Below are positions 1 to 6,972 of a stretch of DNA of 19,271 nt, piece by piece. The stretch is taken from positions 1 to 19,271 of the forward strand of contig CARDPF010000020.1 in NCBI GenBank assembly GCA_948960675.1, read 5' to 3'. The position numbers and the translations under genes are program-made. The notes beneath the pieces were generated by a model. That model saw nothing but the letters and a program-made list of their open reading frames with translations. It searched no databases and was not told where the DNA came from. Position 1 is the first letter of the stretch, and each line of letters opens with the position of its first letter. This stretch comes from an uncultured Eisenbergiella sp. Its GTDB lineage: Bacteria > Bacillota > Clostridia > Lachnospirales > Lachnospiraceae.

Positions 1-29
1 TGGAGTTCAGACGTGTGCTCTTCCGATCT
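1..29. other. Illumina adapter contamination at contig end
   Basis: The first 29 bases, ending in CTTCCGATCT, match the 3' part of the Illumina TruSeq read-2 adapter, which I recognise from general knowledge. Genomic sequence therefore starts at base 30. On the minus strand the adapter stays open in the proA frame and reads DRKSTRLNS, a peptide well known as an adapter artefact in protein databases. In a neighbouring frame it reads IGRAHV, another known artefact. These bases should be trimmed and not annotated as coding. Confidence 0.97.
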
Positions 30-1078
30 GCATGCGCTGCATTTTCCGTAACAATCGCATCCGAATGTCCGGTATTATAGCGGTTGATATGCGTGATCGC
101 TTCCTCCAGACTGCCCACGGTTTTGGCGGATAAAACATAGTCCAGATACTCTCTCCCATAATCCTGCTCTTGCGCCTTCTTACACCCGGGCAGCATGCCG
201 CAGATTTGGTCGTCCCCACGGATTTCCACATGGCTTTCGGCAAGGGCTTTCCCCAGCATGGGGAGAAAATCCTGCAGGATCCTTTGATGCAGCACCAGAG
301 ATTCGCAGGCATTGCACACACCAATGCGCTGGGTTTTGGCGTTGACAATAATTTTGACCGCCATAGCCAAATCCGCATCCTCGTCCACATAGATATGGCA
401 GTTTCCGGTTCCGGTCTCAATCACGGGAACCGTACTGTTTTCCACCACGGTACGGATCAGGCCTGCGCCGCCCCGGGGAATCAGTACATCCACATAACCG
501 TTCATCCGCATAAATGCGTTTGTCACCGCCCGGTCCGTGTCCCGTATCAGACAAACCGCATCGGGGTTGACCGACTCCTGCTCCAGCGCACAGCGCAGCG
601 TCTCTTCAATGGCTGCATTGGAACAAAGCGCGTCTTTCCCGCCTTTTAGGATGACGGCGTTTCCGGCCTTAAAGCAAAGCCCGAACGCGTCCGCCGTCAC
701 ATTGGGACGGGATTCGTAAATGATCCCGATCACGCCCATGGGAACCCTTCTTTTCTCAATCCAAAGCCCATTTGGACGGGCAAAGGTTTCCAACACTTCC
801 CCCACCGGATCCGGCAGGGACGCGATCTGGGATAGCCCCTCCGCCATTGCGCAAATCCTGTCCTGATCCAGCGCCAACCGGTCCAGCATCCCGGGATGCA
901 TTCCGTTTGCCTCTGCCCTCTCCAAATCCTTTCGGTTTGCCTCCAAAATCGTTTTGCCATTTTCTACCAGCCTGTTTGCCGCCGCCAAAAGGGCACGGTT
1001 TTTTTGTTCTGACGACAGCGCGCCAAGTTCATATTTCGCTGCCCTGGCCCGCTGCCCCATATCCTGTAAATCCGTCAT
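30..1078 (-). CDS. proA: Gamma-glutamyl phosphate reductase (glutamate-5-semialdehyde dehydrogenase), 3'-truncated
   Basis: ProA reduces gamma-glutamyl phosphate to glutamate-5-semialdehyde with NADPH, the second step of proline synthesis from glutamate. The start at 1078 reads MTDLQDMGQRAR and has an RBS GGAGG 7 nt upstream. About 349 codons are genomic. The family is usually about 415 residues, so roughly 65 C-terminal residues are lost at the contig end. Recognisable motifs are PMGVIGIIYESRPNVT near residue 110-125, the PRGGAGLI segment, and GVCNACES with the likely catalytic Cys at residue 255. The last genomic residues read GHSDAIVTENAAHA, then the frame runs into adapter. It lies 70 bp after the 5-formyl-THF cyclo-ligase gene and is probably co-transcribed with proB. 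Apart from the truncation the frame is intact. Confidence 0.96.
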
Positions 1079-1148
1079 ATTTTCTCCTCCCAAAACATAT
1101 TTGGGGACCTGTCTGGCTGTCACCAAAATCTTCTTACTCCCCAACCAC

Positions 1149-1724
1149 TCATGCAAAAATCACACTGTCCATTAAAATATCATGGGCTTTTGGCACAATT
1201 TTGGGGGTTATCTGGCATGCAAAGCACAACCCCATGCAATACGGCCGCTGCGGTTTTGCAAACCTGCCCAGATACCGGTCGTAATAGCCGCCCCCATAGC
1301 CGATCCGGTGTCCCTGTCTGTCAAAAACCGCGCCGGGCGCTATCAGCAGCGTATCCGGAACCAAAACATATTTTTCCCCAGATTGGACAGGCTCTAGGAT
1401 TCCTTTATAACCCGGCGACAGTTCCTCCCTGGAAGCAATCCTGTAAAACTCCATCTCCTGCCCCTCCACCCTTGGGTAGTAAACCGACTTATTTGCATCC
1501 AAAGCTGCCATAAGCAGGGAATCGGTGCTCACTTCCGTTTTGTAGGAAGCGTAGAGTAAGATGCACCGCGCATTCTGCCAGACCGGGCATGCCTGTACCG
1601 CCCTTGCAATTTGACTGCTCTGCCGCTCCCGTTGGCTTTGCCCCATCTTGCGCCGCAGCGACAGCTTTTCCTGCCGCAGGACTACTGCACTTTTCTCTTT
1701 GCCGCCCGTCTGCCCCTCTTCCAT
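1149..1724 (-). CDS. 5-formyltetrahydrofolate cyclo-ligase (5,10-methenyl-THF synthetase)
   Basis: This cytosolic enzyme uses ATP to convert 5-formyl-THF to 5,10-methenyl-THF and so returns the stored folate form to the C1 pool. The 191-residue length fits the family. The C-terminal signature is clear: LLIAPGAVFD, then RIGYGGGYYDRYL at about 140-152. A basic N-terminal stretch (LRQEKLSLRRKM, about 16-27) matches the nucleotide-binding start of the family, so the first 14 or so residues are an extension. The start at 1724 lies only 2 bp after the proB stop, with a purine-rich GGAAAG upstream, implying co-translation with proB. The gene sits between proB and proA. No proline-related role is known for this family, so the link is probably operon sharing only. 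It connects functionally to folD and fhs at the other end of the window. Confidence 0.94.
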   Translation of the reverse strand: MEEGQTGGKEKSAVVLRQEKLSLRRKMGQSQRERQSSQIARAVQACPVWQNARCILLYASYKTEVSTDSLLMAALDANKSVYYPRVEGQEMEFYRIASREELSPGYKGILEPVQSGEKYVLVPDTLLIAPGAVFDRQGHRIGYGGGYYDRYLGRFAKPQRPYCMGLCFACQITPKIVPKAHDILMDSVIFA

Positions 1725-1726
1725 CC

Positions 1727-2599
1727 TCAGCTTTCCTTTCCCTCATGCATTTTGGCGAGAAAAGCGGACAGGTCAAACCCGGTGTCCGGATCGGCCAAAA
1801 ACAGGGTTCCGTAATTTCTCCCGTCCATAATGCGGTGCAGAATCCGGATATCTGCGCTGTTTGCAATAATCATATCTGCACCGCCTGCGGTGGCAATTTT
1901 GGCCGCCCCCAGCTTGGTAGACATACCGCCGGTTCCCACCTGGCTGCCGGTACTGCCCTTTCCCATCCGCATCAGGGAATCATCCAGCCGTTTTACCACC
2001 TCCACAAAAACCGCCTCCGGATTGGAGTGGGGATCGTCTGTGTAGAGCCCGTCTATATCCGACAGCAAAATCAAAAGATCCGCCCCGATCATGGATGCCA
2101 CCACCGCCGAAAGGGTATCGTTATCCCCGATCCCGATCTCATGTGTGGCAACGGTATCGTTTTCGTTGACAATCGGTATCACACCCATTTTGAACAATTC
2201 CTCAAAGGTATTCTGGGCATTTTGGCGGTTGTTGTCATCATCCACCGTGTGCCGGGTCATCAAAATCTGCGCCGCCACCTGATTGTATTCCGCAAATATT
2301 TTTTGGTAGGTCATCATGAGCCGCGCCTGCCCCACGGCCGCGCACGCCTGTTTGACCGCAACGGGGTTTTCCTGCATTTGCGCTGCCGTCATGTGCACGG
2401 CCTTGCGCCCCTGCGCGATGGCCCCCGACGTGACCAAAACCACATCCTTTCCCTGGTTTTTGATATTGCACAGTTCCCGCACCAGCACATCCAGCCGGAT
2501 ATAATCCAAATCCCCCGTCTGGGCATGCTGCAGGGAAGAGGAACCGATCTTTACCACAATCCTCTTTTTATCCCGCATCGCTTTGCGAATTTCATTCAT
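1727..2599 (-). CDS. proB: Glutamate 5-kinase (short form, no PUA domain)
   Basis: ProB phosphorylates glutamate with ATP to gamma-glutamyl phosphate, the committed step of proline synthesis. The 290-residue protein has the amino acid kinase fold: VVKIGSS at 15-21, VTSGAIAQG at 56-64, IPIVNENDTV at 141-150, LLSDIDGLYT at 178-187 and GTGGMSTKL at 222-230. The C-terminal PUA domain of the roughly 370-residue enterobacterial type is absent. I chose the start at 2599 because GGAG stands 5 nt upstream and the protein then opens MNEIRKAMRDKKRIVVKIG. An in-frame ATG at 2632 would add 11 residues and overlaps a duplicated leader segment, so it is less likely. The stop is 2 bp before the cyclo-ligase start. 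ProB is usually feedback-inhibited by proline, but nothing in the sequence shows this directly. Confidence 0.96.
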   Translation of the reverse strand: MNEIRKAMRDKKRIVVKIGSSSLQHAQTGDLDYIRLDVLVRELCNIKNQGKDVVLVTSGAIAQGRKAVHMTAAQMQENPVAVKQACAAVGQARLMMTYQKIFAEYNQVAAQILMTRHTVDDDNNRQNAQNTFEELFKMGVIPIVNENDTVATHEIGIGDNDTLSAVVASMIGADLLILLSDIDGLYTDDPHSNPEAVFVEVVKRLDDSLMRMGKGSTGSQVGTGGMSTKLGAAKIATAGGADMIIANSADIRILHRIMDGRNYGTLFLADPDTGFDLSAFLAKMHEGKES

Positions 2600-2728
2600 G
2601 TTTACTCCATTTCTGCGCTGTTTTCTGCGCATAACGAGTTTGTGGCAAGCAGTGCGCAGACACAAATCTCGCGATTGAAAATTTTAATTTTCAATCTTTA
2701 CTCCATTTCTGCATGTCCTTATGCGCAT
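2600..2728 (-). repeat. proB leader: duplicated start/RBS segment flanking two hairpins
   Basis: Two 32-nt copies lie upstream of proB at 2697-2728 and 2601-2632. Both begin ATGCGCA on the minus strand and end in an exact 16-nt match, GCAGAAATGGAGTAAA, which includes the GGAG used as the proB RBS. Between them are a perfect 11-bp inverted repeat with a 2-nt loop (2673-2696) and an imperfect stem pairing 2635-2644 with 2661-2671. The upstream copy opens a 14-codon frame (2684-2728, MRIRTCRNGVKIEN) ending in TAA. The rest of the gap to 2801 shows no gene, clear promoter or terminator. It could be a local duplication, a small inserted element with target duplication, or a leader with regulatory structure. 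The sequence does not decide between these. Confidence 0.7.
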
Positions 2729-2801
2729 GCCGCAGCTGCCATACAGGCCACGTTTTTGGTAACGGATCAGGCCAGGCTTTCCAAATCCGGCTCCCCGACT
2801 G

Positions 2802-4406
2802 TCACTGCCCGTACGGGGCATATTGGGCGGCAATCGCTTCCGCCACCCGCATGCCGTCCATCGCCGCAGAGGTGATGCCCCCGGCATATCCGGCTCCCTC
2901 CCCGCAGGGATAGAGGCCGCGCACATTGGCCTGCAGGGACTCGTCCCGCAAAATGCGTACCGGCGAAGAAGTGCGGCTCTCCACTCCGGACACCAGCGCG
3001 TTTGCATCATCAAAACCCGGAATGATTTTCCCGAACTGCCCCATTCCTTCCACAAACGAAAGATACAGTTCCTTTGGTAAAAGGGATGCCACATCCGCAA
3101 ACCGCCATTTTCCCTTGATGCAGGGCAAAAAGTTCTCCGGTATGAACCCGCAGGCCCCAGTCCCACAAAAGCTGCCGTAGCGTTGTACCGGGATCTCCCC
3201 TTTGCCAGCCAAAAAAGCTGCTTCCTCCAGCCTGCGCTGAAATGCAATACCCGCCAGCGGTCCCTCCTGCCCGTAATCCTGCGGGGTCACGGACACTATG
3301 ACCGCACTGTTTGCATTCCCGGAATCCCTTTTATTGTAACTCATGCCGTTTGTGGCCAAACGGCCGGGCTCGCTGCCCGCATTTACCACGTATCCGCCGG
3401 GGCACATGCAAAACGAGTAGACCCCCCGCCCGTTTTGGGAGCGGGCTGTCACCTTATAAGGAGCGGGCGGCAGGTTTGCCGGATGCTTTGCCCCATATTG
3501 GGCGGCGTTGATCAATTCCTGGGGATGTTCCACCCGCAGCCCCACCGCAAAGGCCTTTGCCTCCATGGAAATCCCTGCCTTTTCCAGCCACTCATACGTA
3601 TCCCTGGCACTGTGGCCCGATGCCAGCACGACAACACGGGAAGCAACCGTCCTGCCGTCCGCCAGCCTGACACCCTCCACTTTTCCCTCCCGGAGCAAAA
3701 GGGCATCCACCCGGGCGCCAAACCATACGCTGCCTCCCTGCTTTTCAATGGCAAGGCGCATGTTTTTGACCACCTTGGTCAATACATCCGTGCCGATATG
3801 GGGCATGGCCTCATATAAAATTTCCTGCTGCGCCCCGTTTTGTGCGAAAATGGAAAGCACCTCCCGGCCGCGTCCCTCCCGGTCTTTGACCAGTGTGTTG
3901 AGTTTACCGTCGGAAAAGGTACCGGCGCCCCCCTCGCCAAAGGCCACATTGGACTCTGTCTGCAAAACCCCGGTCTCCCAAAACGCCTCCACATCCTTTT
4001 TGCGCTGTTCCACATCCTGCCCCCGCTCCAAAAGAAGCGGGCAATATCCGTGCATGGCCAGCTGCCAGGCACAAAAAAGCCCTGCCGGGCCGCTGCCAAT
4101 TACCACCGGCCTGTTTTCCAAAGGTCTTGTGCCGGGCTTTGGAAAGCGATACACTGCCTGCTGTGCCAAAAAAACATTTCCGTCATGACAGCGTTCCACA
4201 CACTGCTTTTCCGCAATCCCCTCCACCTTTACATCCACCACATAACAAAACCGGATGTCCGGCTTTTTCCGGGCGTCTATGGATCTCCTATAAACCGTTA
4301 GCGCTACAACCTGCTCCCGCCGTATTTTCAAGGTATGGGCAGCCCGCTTCCAAAGCTCCTCTTCACTATGGCCCGGCAAAAGCCGCAATTGTTGTATCCT
4401 GATCAT
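2802..4406 (-). CDS. FAD-dependent oxidoreductase, COG2509 family (function unknown)
   Basis: This 534-residue flavoprotein belongs to the widespread NAD(P)/FAD-dependent dehydrogenase family often labelled COG2509. An N-terminal domain of about 95 residues (MIRIQQLRL, with a DARKKPDIRF segment) precedes the FAD-binding domain. The dinucleotide fold GSGPAGL is at 104-110, FGEGGAGTFSDGKL at about 156-169, and a C-terminal FAD contact region reads GLYPCGEGAGYAGGI. No membrane segment is visible and the substrate is unknown. The start at 4406 is set by GGGAGGAG 7 nt upstream. A longer frame opening at 4508 would be encoded by the structured repeat upstream and is rejected. The gene lies 19 bp after that repeat and before proB, so it may share the promoter at 5911-5939. 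The family call is firm, the function is not. Confidence 0.9.
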   Translation of the reverse strand: MIRIQQLRLLPGHSEEELWKRAAHTLKIRREQVVALTVYRRSIDARKKPDIRFCYVVDVKVEGIAEKQCVERCHDGNVFLAQQAVYRFPKPGTRPLENRPVVIGSGPAGLFCAWQLAMHGYCPLLLERGQDVEQRKKDVEAFWETGVLQTESNVAFGEGGAGTFSDGKLNTLVKDREGRGREVLSIFAQNGAQQEILYEAMPHIGTDVLTKVVKNMRLAIEKQGGSVWFGARVDALLLREGKVEGVRLADGRTVASRVVVLASGHSARDTYEWLEKAGISMEAKAFAVGLRVEHPQELINAAQYGAKHPANLPPAPYKVTARSQNGRGVYSFCMCPGGYVVNAGSEPGRLATNGMSYNKRDSGNANSAVIVSVTPQDYGQEGPLAGIAFQRRLEEAAFLAGKGEIPVQRYGSFCGTGACGFIPENFLPCIKGKWRFADVASLLPKELYLSFVEGMGQFGKIIPGFDDANALVSGVESRTSSPVRILRDESLQANVRGLYPCGEGAGYAGGITSAAMDGMRVAEAIAAQYAPYGQ

Positions 4407-4424
4407 ATGGCTCCTCCCAAACGC

Positions 4425-4543
4425 GTTACTGTTCACGGCCCGGGGGCCGCTCACAGTAACGATTCGGGGCGGTATTTCGAGTTTTGCTTCGCAAAAGCCG
4501 CCCCTCACCCTTGTATCATATTCTCACACCCATGAATAGTAAC
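4425..4543. repeat. MITE-like structured element with terminal inverted repeats
   Basis: This 119-bp element begins GTTACTGTTCACGG (4425-4438) and ends CCATGAATAGTAAC (4530-4543). These are inverted repeats matching at 12 of 14 positions. An internal third copy of the motif (ACAGTAAC, 4453-4460) pairs perfectly with the first 8 bases and closes a GC-rich hairpin at 4425-4460. A second stem joins GGGGCGG (4465-4471) to CCGCCCC (4498-4504) and contains a perfect TTTTGC/GCAAAA hairpin with a TTC loop (4482-4496). No transposase is encoded. The minus-strand end of the element supplies the last 12 codons and the stop of the BaiN-like gene. It resembles a MITE or REP-type repeat. No second copy is visible in this window, so its dispersed nature is an inference. 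Confidence 0.75.
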
Positions 4544-5830
4544 CAAACCGCTATCCGCTGCCGCTTTGCCTGCGATATATCCGCTGCTCCACGCCCATTG
4601 CAGGTTATATCCCCCGCATCTGCCGTCCACATCCAGCATTTCCCCGCACAAAAACAGCCCCGGAACTTTTTTGGCCTGCAGGTTTTCATCCACCTCGGAC
4701 AAATCCACGCCGCCCGCACAAACCTGCGCCTGTTCCATGCCGTTTGCCGAAACCACCTGCACACAAAAAGAACGCATCTTTGCAAACAATGAAAAAATCC
4801 GTTCCCGGTTCTCTTCCCCCACCGTCTCCTGCAGCGGCAATTTGCAGGCATCTGCCAGTACCCGCACAATTTTTTTATGTAAAATGCCTTCCCCCAACAG
4901 CATCACGCTCTTTCCCCGGCATTTTTCGTACTGTTGCGTGCAAAACTGCGCCCACTCCCCGTCCGCAAATTCCGGACAGAAATCCAGCTGCGCCTCCACC
5001 CGTCTGTTGCCGGCCAGCGCTGCGCCTGCGTATCTGCTGCACTGAAACACCGGGATTCCCGAAATGCCGTAACCGGTCAGCTGTAATTCCCCTTCCTCCA
5101 CATAAACTTCCCCGACTGCAAAATCACACCCCTGCGTTTTTTCTGCCTTGCCTTTTCCTGCCCTTTTTGTCCCGTCCTTTTCAAGCAGCAGGCGGATTCT
5201 GGCCCGGCAGCGCACTCCTGCAAGTTCTTTAAAGCATTTTTCCGCACAAATAAGTCCTGTCAGGGCCGGAAACAGGGGCTGTATCTTTAACCCAAGTCTT
5301 TCTGCCAGCGCAAAGCCCTCCCCCCACCGGGACGGCCGCAGCCCTGCCGCACTTCCACAGGCCAAAATCAAGCGGTCAAACAAAAACTCTTCCCCATCTG
5401 CAAAAACCACAAATTTATTTCCTTTTTGTATCCGCCGCACCTGACAGGAACAGACCACCCGCACCCCAAGCCTTGTAAGCTCGTCCTGCAAAAAATCCGA
5501 AACGGTGGCCGCCTGCATGCTGCGCGGATATACATACCCGCCCTTTTCCACCGTCCTCATTCCGGCTCCGTGAAAAAAATCCAACGTATCCTTCACGCCA
5601 AAACGCCTAAAATATCCGGAAAGCTTCCCATGGTTCTGGGCCGTCCTATAATCCCGCTCCACACAAAAATCCAGATTGGTAAGGTTACACCGGCCGTTTC
5701 CGGTCGCCAATATTTTTTTTCCTGTCCGGTCGCACCGCTCCAGCACCGTCACCACACCGCCGCTGCGCGCCGCAGTGACCGCCGCCATCATGCCCGATGC
5801 GCCGCCCCCGACTACCCCAATCCTGCCCAT
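4505..5830 (-). CDS. BaiN/HI0933-family FAD-dependent oxidoreductase
   Basis: This 441-residue flavoprotein belongs to the BaiN/YhiN/HI0933 family, also annotated as aminoacetone oxidase-like. Named members include BaiN of bile-acid 7-dehydroxylating clostridia, but the family is very widespread and the substrate here is unknown. The N-terminal FAD fold is VVGGGASGMMAA (6-17), followed by LATGNGRCNLTN (41-52), the family hallmark. The C-terminal signature is LCGEMLDVDGRCGG and YNLQWAWSSGYIAG. The start at 5830 has AGAGG 6 nt upstream. The natural C-terminus probably lay near residue 429: residues 430-441 (VTIHGCENMIQG) are encoded inside the inverted-repeat element at 4425-4543. A good promoter lies about 80 bp upstream, so this gene is probably first in a transcript running through proA. 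Confidence 0.92.
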   Translation of the reverse strand: MGRIGVVGGGASGMMAAVTAARSGGVVTVLERCDRTGKKILATGNGRCNLTNLDFCVERDYRTAQNHGKLSGYFRRFGVKDTLDFFHGAGMRTVEKGGYVYPRSMQAATVSDFLQDELTRLGVRVVCSCQVRRIQKGNKFVVFADGEEFLFDRLILACGSAAGLRPSRWGEGFALAERLGLKIQPLFPALTGLICAEKCFKELAGVRCRARIRLLLEKDGTKRAGKGKAEKTQGCDFAVGEVYVEEGELQLTGYGISGIPVFQCSRYAGAALAGNRRVEAQLDFCPEFADGEWAQFCTQQYEKCRGKSVMLLGEGILHKKIVRVLADACKLPLQETVGEENRERIFSLFAKMRSFCVQVVSANGMEQAQVCAGGVDLSEVDENLQAKKVPGLFLCGEMLDVDGRCGGYNLQWAWSSGYIAGKAAADSGLVTIHGCENMIQG

Positions 5831-5910
5831 TTGCCGCCTCTTTCCTTGCTGCCCCCACCGCCAGTGCGCCGGTGGAAACCTCCTGTCCGGATTACAAATT
5901 ACACCCCCTT

Positions 5911-5939
5911 ATCATATCACGAACCTGAACAAGACTCAA
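5911..5939 (-). promoter_or_regulatory. Sigma-A type promoter of the flavoprotein-proBA block
   Basis: On the minus strand TTGAGT (5934-5939) and TATGAT (5911-5916) are separated by 17 nt, and a TG one base before the -10 makes it an extended -10 element. Transcription would begin near 5904, giving a leader of about 70 nt before the ATG at 5830. That leader contains a 6-bp stem (CCACCG pairing with CGGTGG, 5855-5875) just after a GGAGG sequence that has no obvious start codon. The next clear promoter-like site downstream in this block was not found. Confidence 0.7.
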
Positions 5940-6204
5940 GTTCCCTCTTTTTACCTTTCCACTATTTTGTACATTTTTATGTATCTTCTATACTTTAGTC
6001 AGGGAAGAAGAAAGGAATCCTGCAGTTCCAGAACACGGGCGGCTTTACCGGGGTGGTACGGAGGGTACGGCTGCTGCAGGCTGCTGGATACCGGGCGGAG
6101 AAATTCCCCAAAGATGGAGGATGTTCCTGCGACAGGGCGCAAAATCGTCCAAACATCGTGCGTTTTTTGCGCCCTGTTGCGTTTAGGAACAGCATCCACT
6201 TCCC
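5940..6204. other. Intergenic region without a convincing gene
   Basis: Together with the promoter and leader below it, this forms the largest non-coding gap in the window (5831-6204, 374 bp). It separates the BofC-like gene from the flavoprotein-proBA block. It holds a long imperfect hairpin at 6119-6197 (listed separately) and short GC-rich repeats, for example GGCTGCTG twice near 6069-6086. A 66-codon open frame on the minus strand (5999-6199) starts only with GTG, lacks an RBS, is largely encoded by the hairpin, and is proline- and serine-rich without a recognisable fold. No tRNA, SRP RNA or known riboswitch core was recognised. A non-coding RNA or a repeat element is possible. Confidence 0.5.
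6119..6197. repeat. Long imperfect inverted repeat (79-nt hairpin)
   Basis: The outer arms GGATGTTCCT (6119-6128) and AGGAACAGCATCC (6185-6197) pair over 10 bp with a 3-nt bulge. The inner arms 6129-6144 and 6165-6180 pair over 16 positions with one G-U or mismatch position. The loop is 20 nt (6145-6164). The element starts 7 nt after the stop of the BofC-like gene on the minus strand. No uridine run follows either arm, so it is not a standard intrinsic terminator. It might stabilise the 3' end of the upstream mRNA, be part of a small RNA, or be a dispersed repeat. Confidence 0.7.
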
Positions 6205-6840
6205 CTACTCTGCCGCAGGCAAGTCTGTATATTCTTCCAGAAATGCTTCCAGCTTAACATGATCTTCCACCTCCCAGCCGCGCAGGATGCTGTCCCGCAA
6301 TTCCTGGGGAAGCTTTCTGCCGTCAATAAAGGTCTGCATATACACCGTACTTTTATCCGCCTCATAGACTACCACCCGGTTGTCCAAAAGTGCAAGATAA
6401 AAAGAACGGGCGATATCCTGGCTGCGGTATGACTTTTTCACCACCACCTGCGCAGGGGAAAAGGACTGCACCTCCACGGCAAAAAGTCCCTTTTTGCGTT
6501 CCAGCAGGGAAGGGGCTGCCGCCTCGTCTTCCATGCAACGCACAAAATCCTCCCGTCCCATCCCAACATATTTCTCCGGCATTGCCTCTTCCTGCCGCCG
6601 TGTCTCCTGCGTGGATACCTGATAGGTAACGGTCACAAGCTTTGTCTGAAAGGTAATCCGGTCTGGAGAAGATACCACTGCGGACACATCCTCTTCCTTT
6701 GGCTCTCCCACATAAGCCGTATTCTTTTGCCCAAACGTCTGGGGATAAAAAAACTCCCCCCATTTTATATGGGCATAAAATCCCCCCGCGAATACCAGAC
6801 AGGAATATAAAAAAAAGCTGATCCTCTTTATTTGGCGCAT
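6205..6840 (-). CDS. Membrane-anchored protein with BofC-like C-terminal domain
   Basis: The 211-residue protein has one N-terminal hydrophobic segment (about 7-24) after a basic start (MRQIKR), which suggests a membrane anchor or uncleaved signal with the rest outside the cytoplasm. Residues 146-206 (YLALLDNRVVVYE, then KLPQELRDSILRGWEVED and a final FLEEYTDL) follow the pattern of the BofC C-terminal domain: a short beta unit with a displayed VVVY strand, then LP and a helix ending in a glycine. In Bacillus BofC restrains the SpoIVB protease in the forespore. This assignment comes from pattern similarity only. The start at 6840 has AGAGGTG 7-9 nt upstream. It follows a SpoVB-type flippase gene after 132 bp and may have its own promoter. 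The middle part (40-145) is not recognised. Confidence 0.75.
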   Translation of the reverse strand: MRQIKRISFFLYSCLVFAGGFYAHIKWGEFFYPQTFGQKNTAYVGEPKEEDVSAVVSSPDRITFQTKLVTVTYQVSTQETRRQEEAMPEKYVGMGREDFVRCMEDEAAAPSLLERKKGLFAVEVQSFSPAQVVVKKSYRSQDIARSFYLALLDNRVVVYEADKSTVYMQTFIDGRKLPQELRDSILRGWEVEDHVKLEAFLEEYTDLPAAE

Positions 6841-6922
6841 ATTCTTTCACCTCTTAAAAAGTATCAGCTGCTTTCCCGCTTCTTATTCCTTATTTTTGGC
6901 AGGTCACAAAACAATCCGTGGT

Positions 6923-6952
6923 ATCATAAGGGCAAAGATCCATGTATGACAT
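6923..6952 (-). promoter_or_regulatory. Possible promoter of the BofC-like gene
   Basis: In the 132-bp gap before the BofC-like gene the minus strand carries ATGTCA (6947-6952) and TATGAT (6923-6928), 18 nt apart. They match the sigma-A -35 and -10 elements at four and five of six positions. A CATACAT sequence overlapping this site (6942-6948) resembles a sporulation sigma-E -10 element but lacks a convincing -35 partner. No terminator was seen between the flippase gene and this site, so read-through is equally possible. Confidence 0.3.
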
Positions 6953-6972
6953 ATGCCTGCATAAACAAGCAC

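Noticed and set aside
7..420. Minus-strand open frame ending in IGRAHV
   Set aside because: Wrong frame of proA that runs into adapter. IGRAHV is a known adapter translation.
1079..1148. Short hairpin (CCAAA/TTTGG) before proA as a terminator or riboswitch
   Set aside because: Only 5 bp, no U-run and no conserved aptamer sequence. It partly overlaps the RBS region and is likely chance.
1589..2875. 428-codon open frame on the plus strand, antisense to proB and the cyclo-ligase
   Set aside because: It covers two clearly recognised minus-strand genes, has no family resemblance and no RBS. It is a by-product of GC-rich codon use.
4407..4508. N-terminal extension of the COG2509 protein
   Set aside because: The extra 34 codons are encoded mostly by the inverted-repeat element. 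The start at 4406 has a strong RBS and a family-like N-terminus.
5999..6199. 66-codon minus-strand frame in the intergenic gap
   Set aside because: GTG start without an RBS, low-complexity Pro/Ser content, and largely encoded by the 79-nt hairpin.
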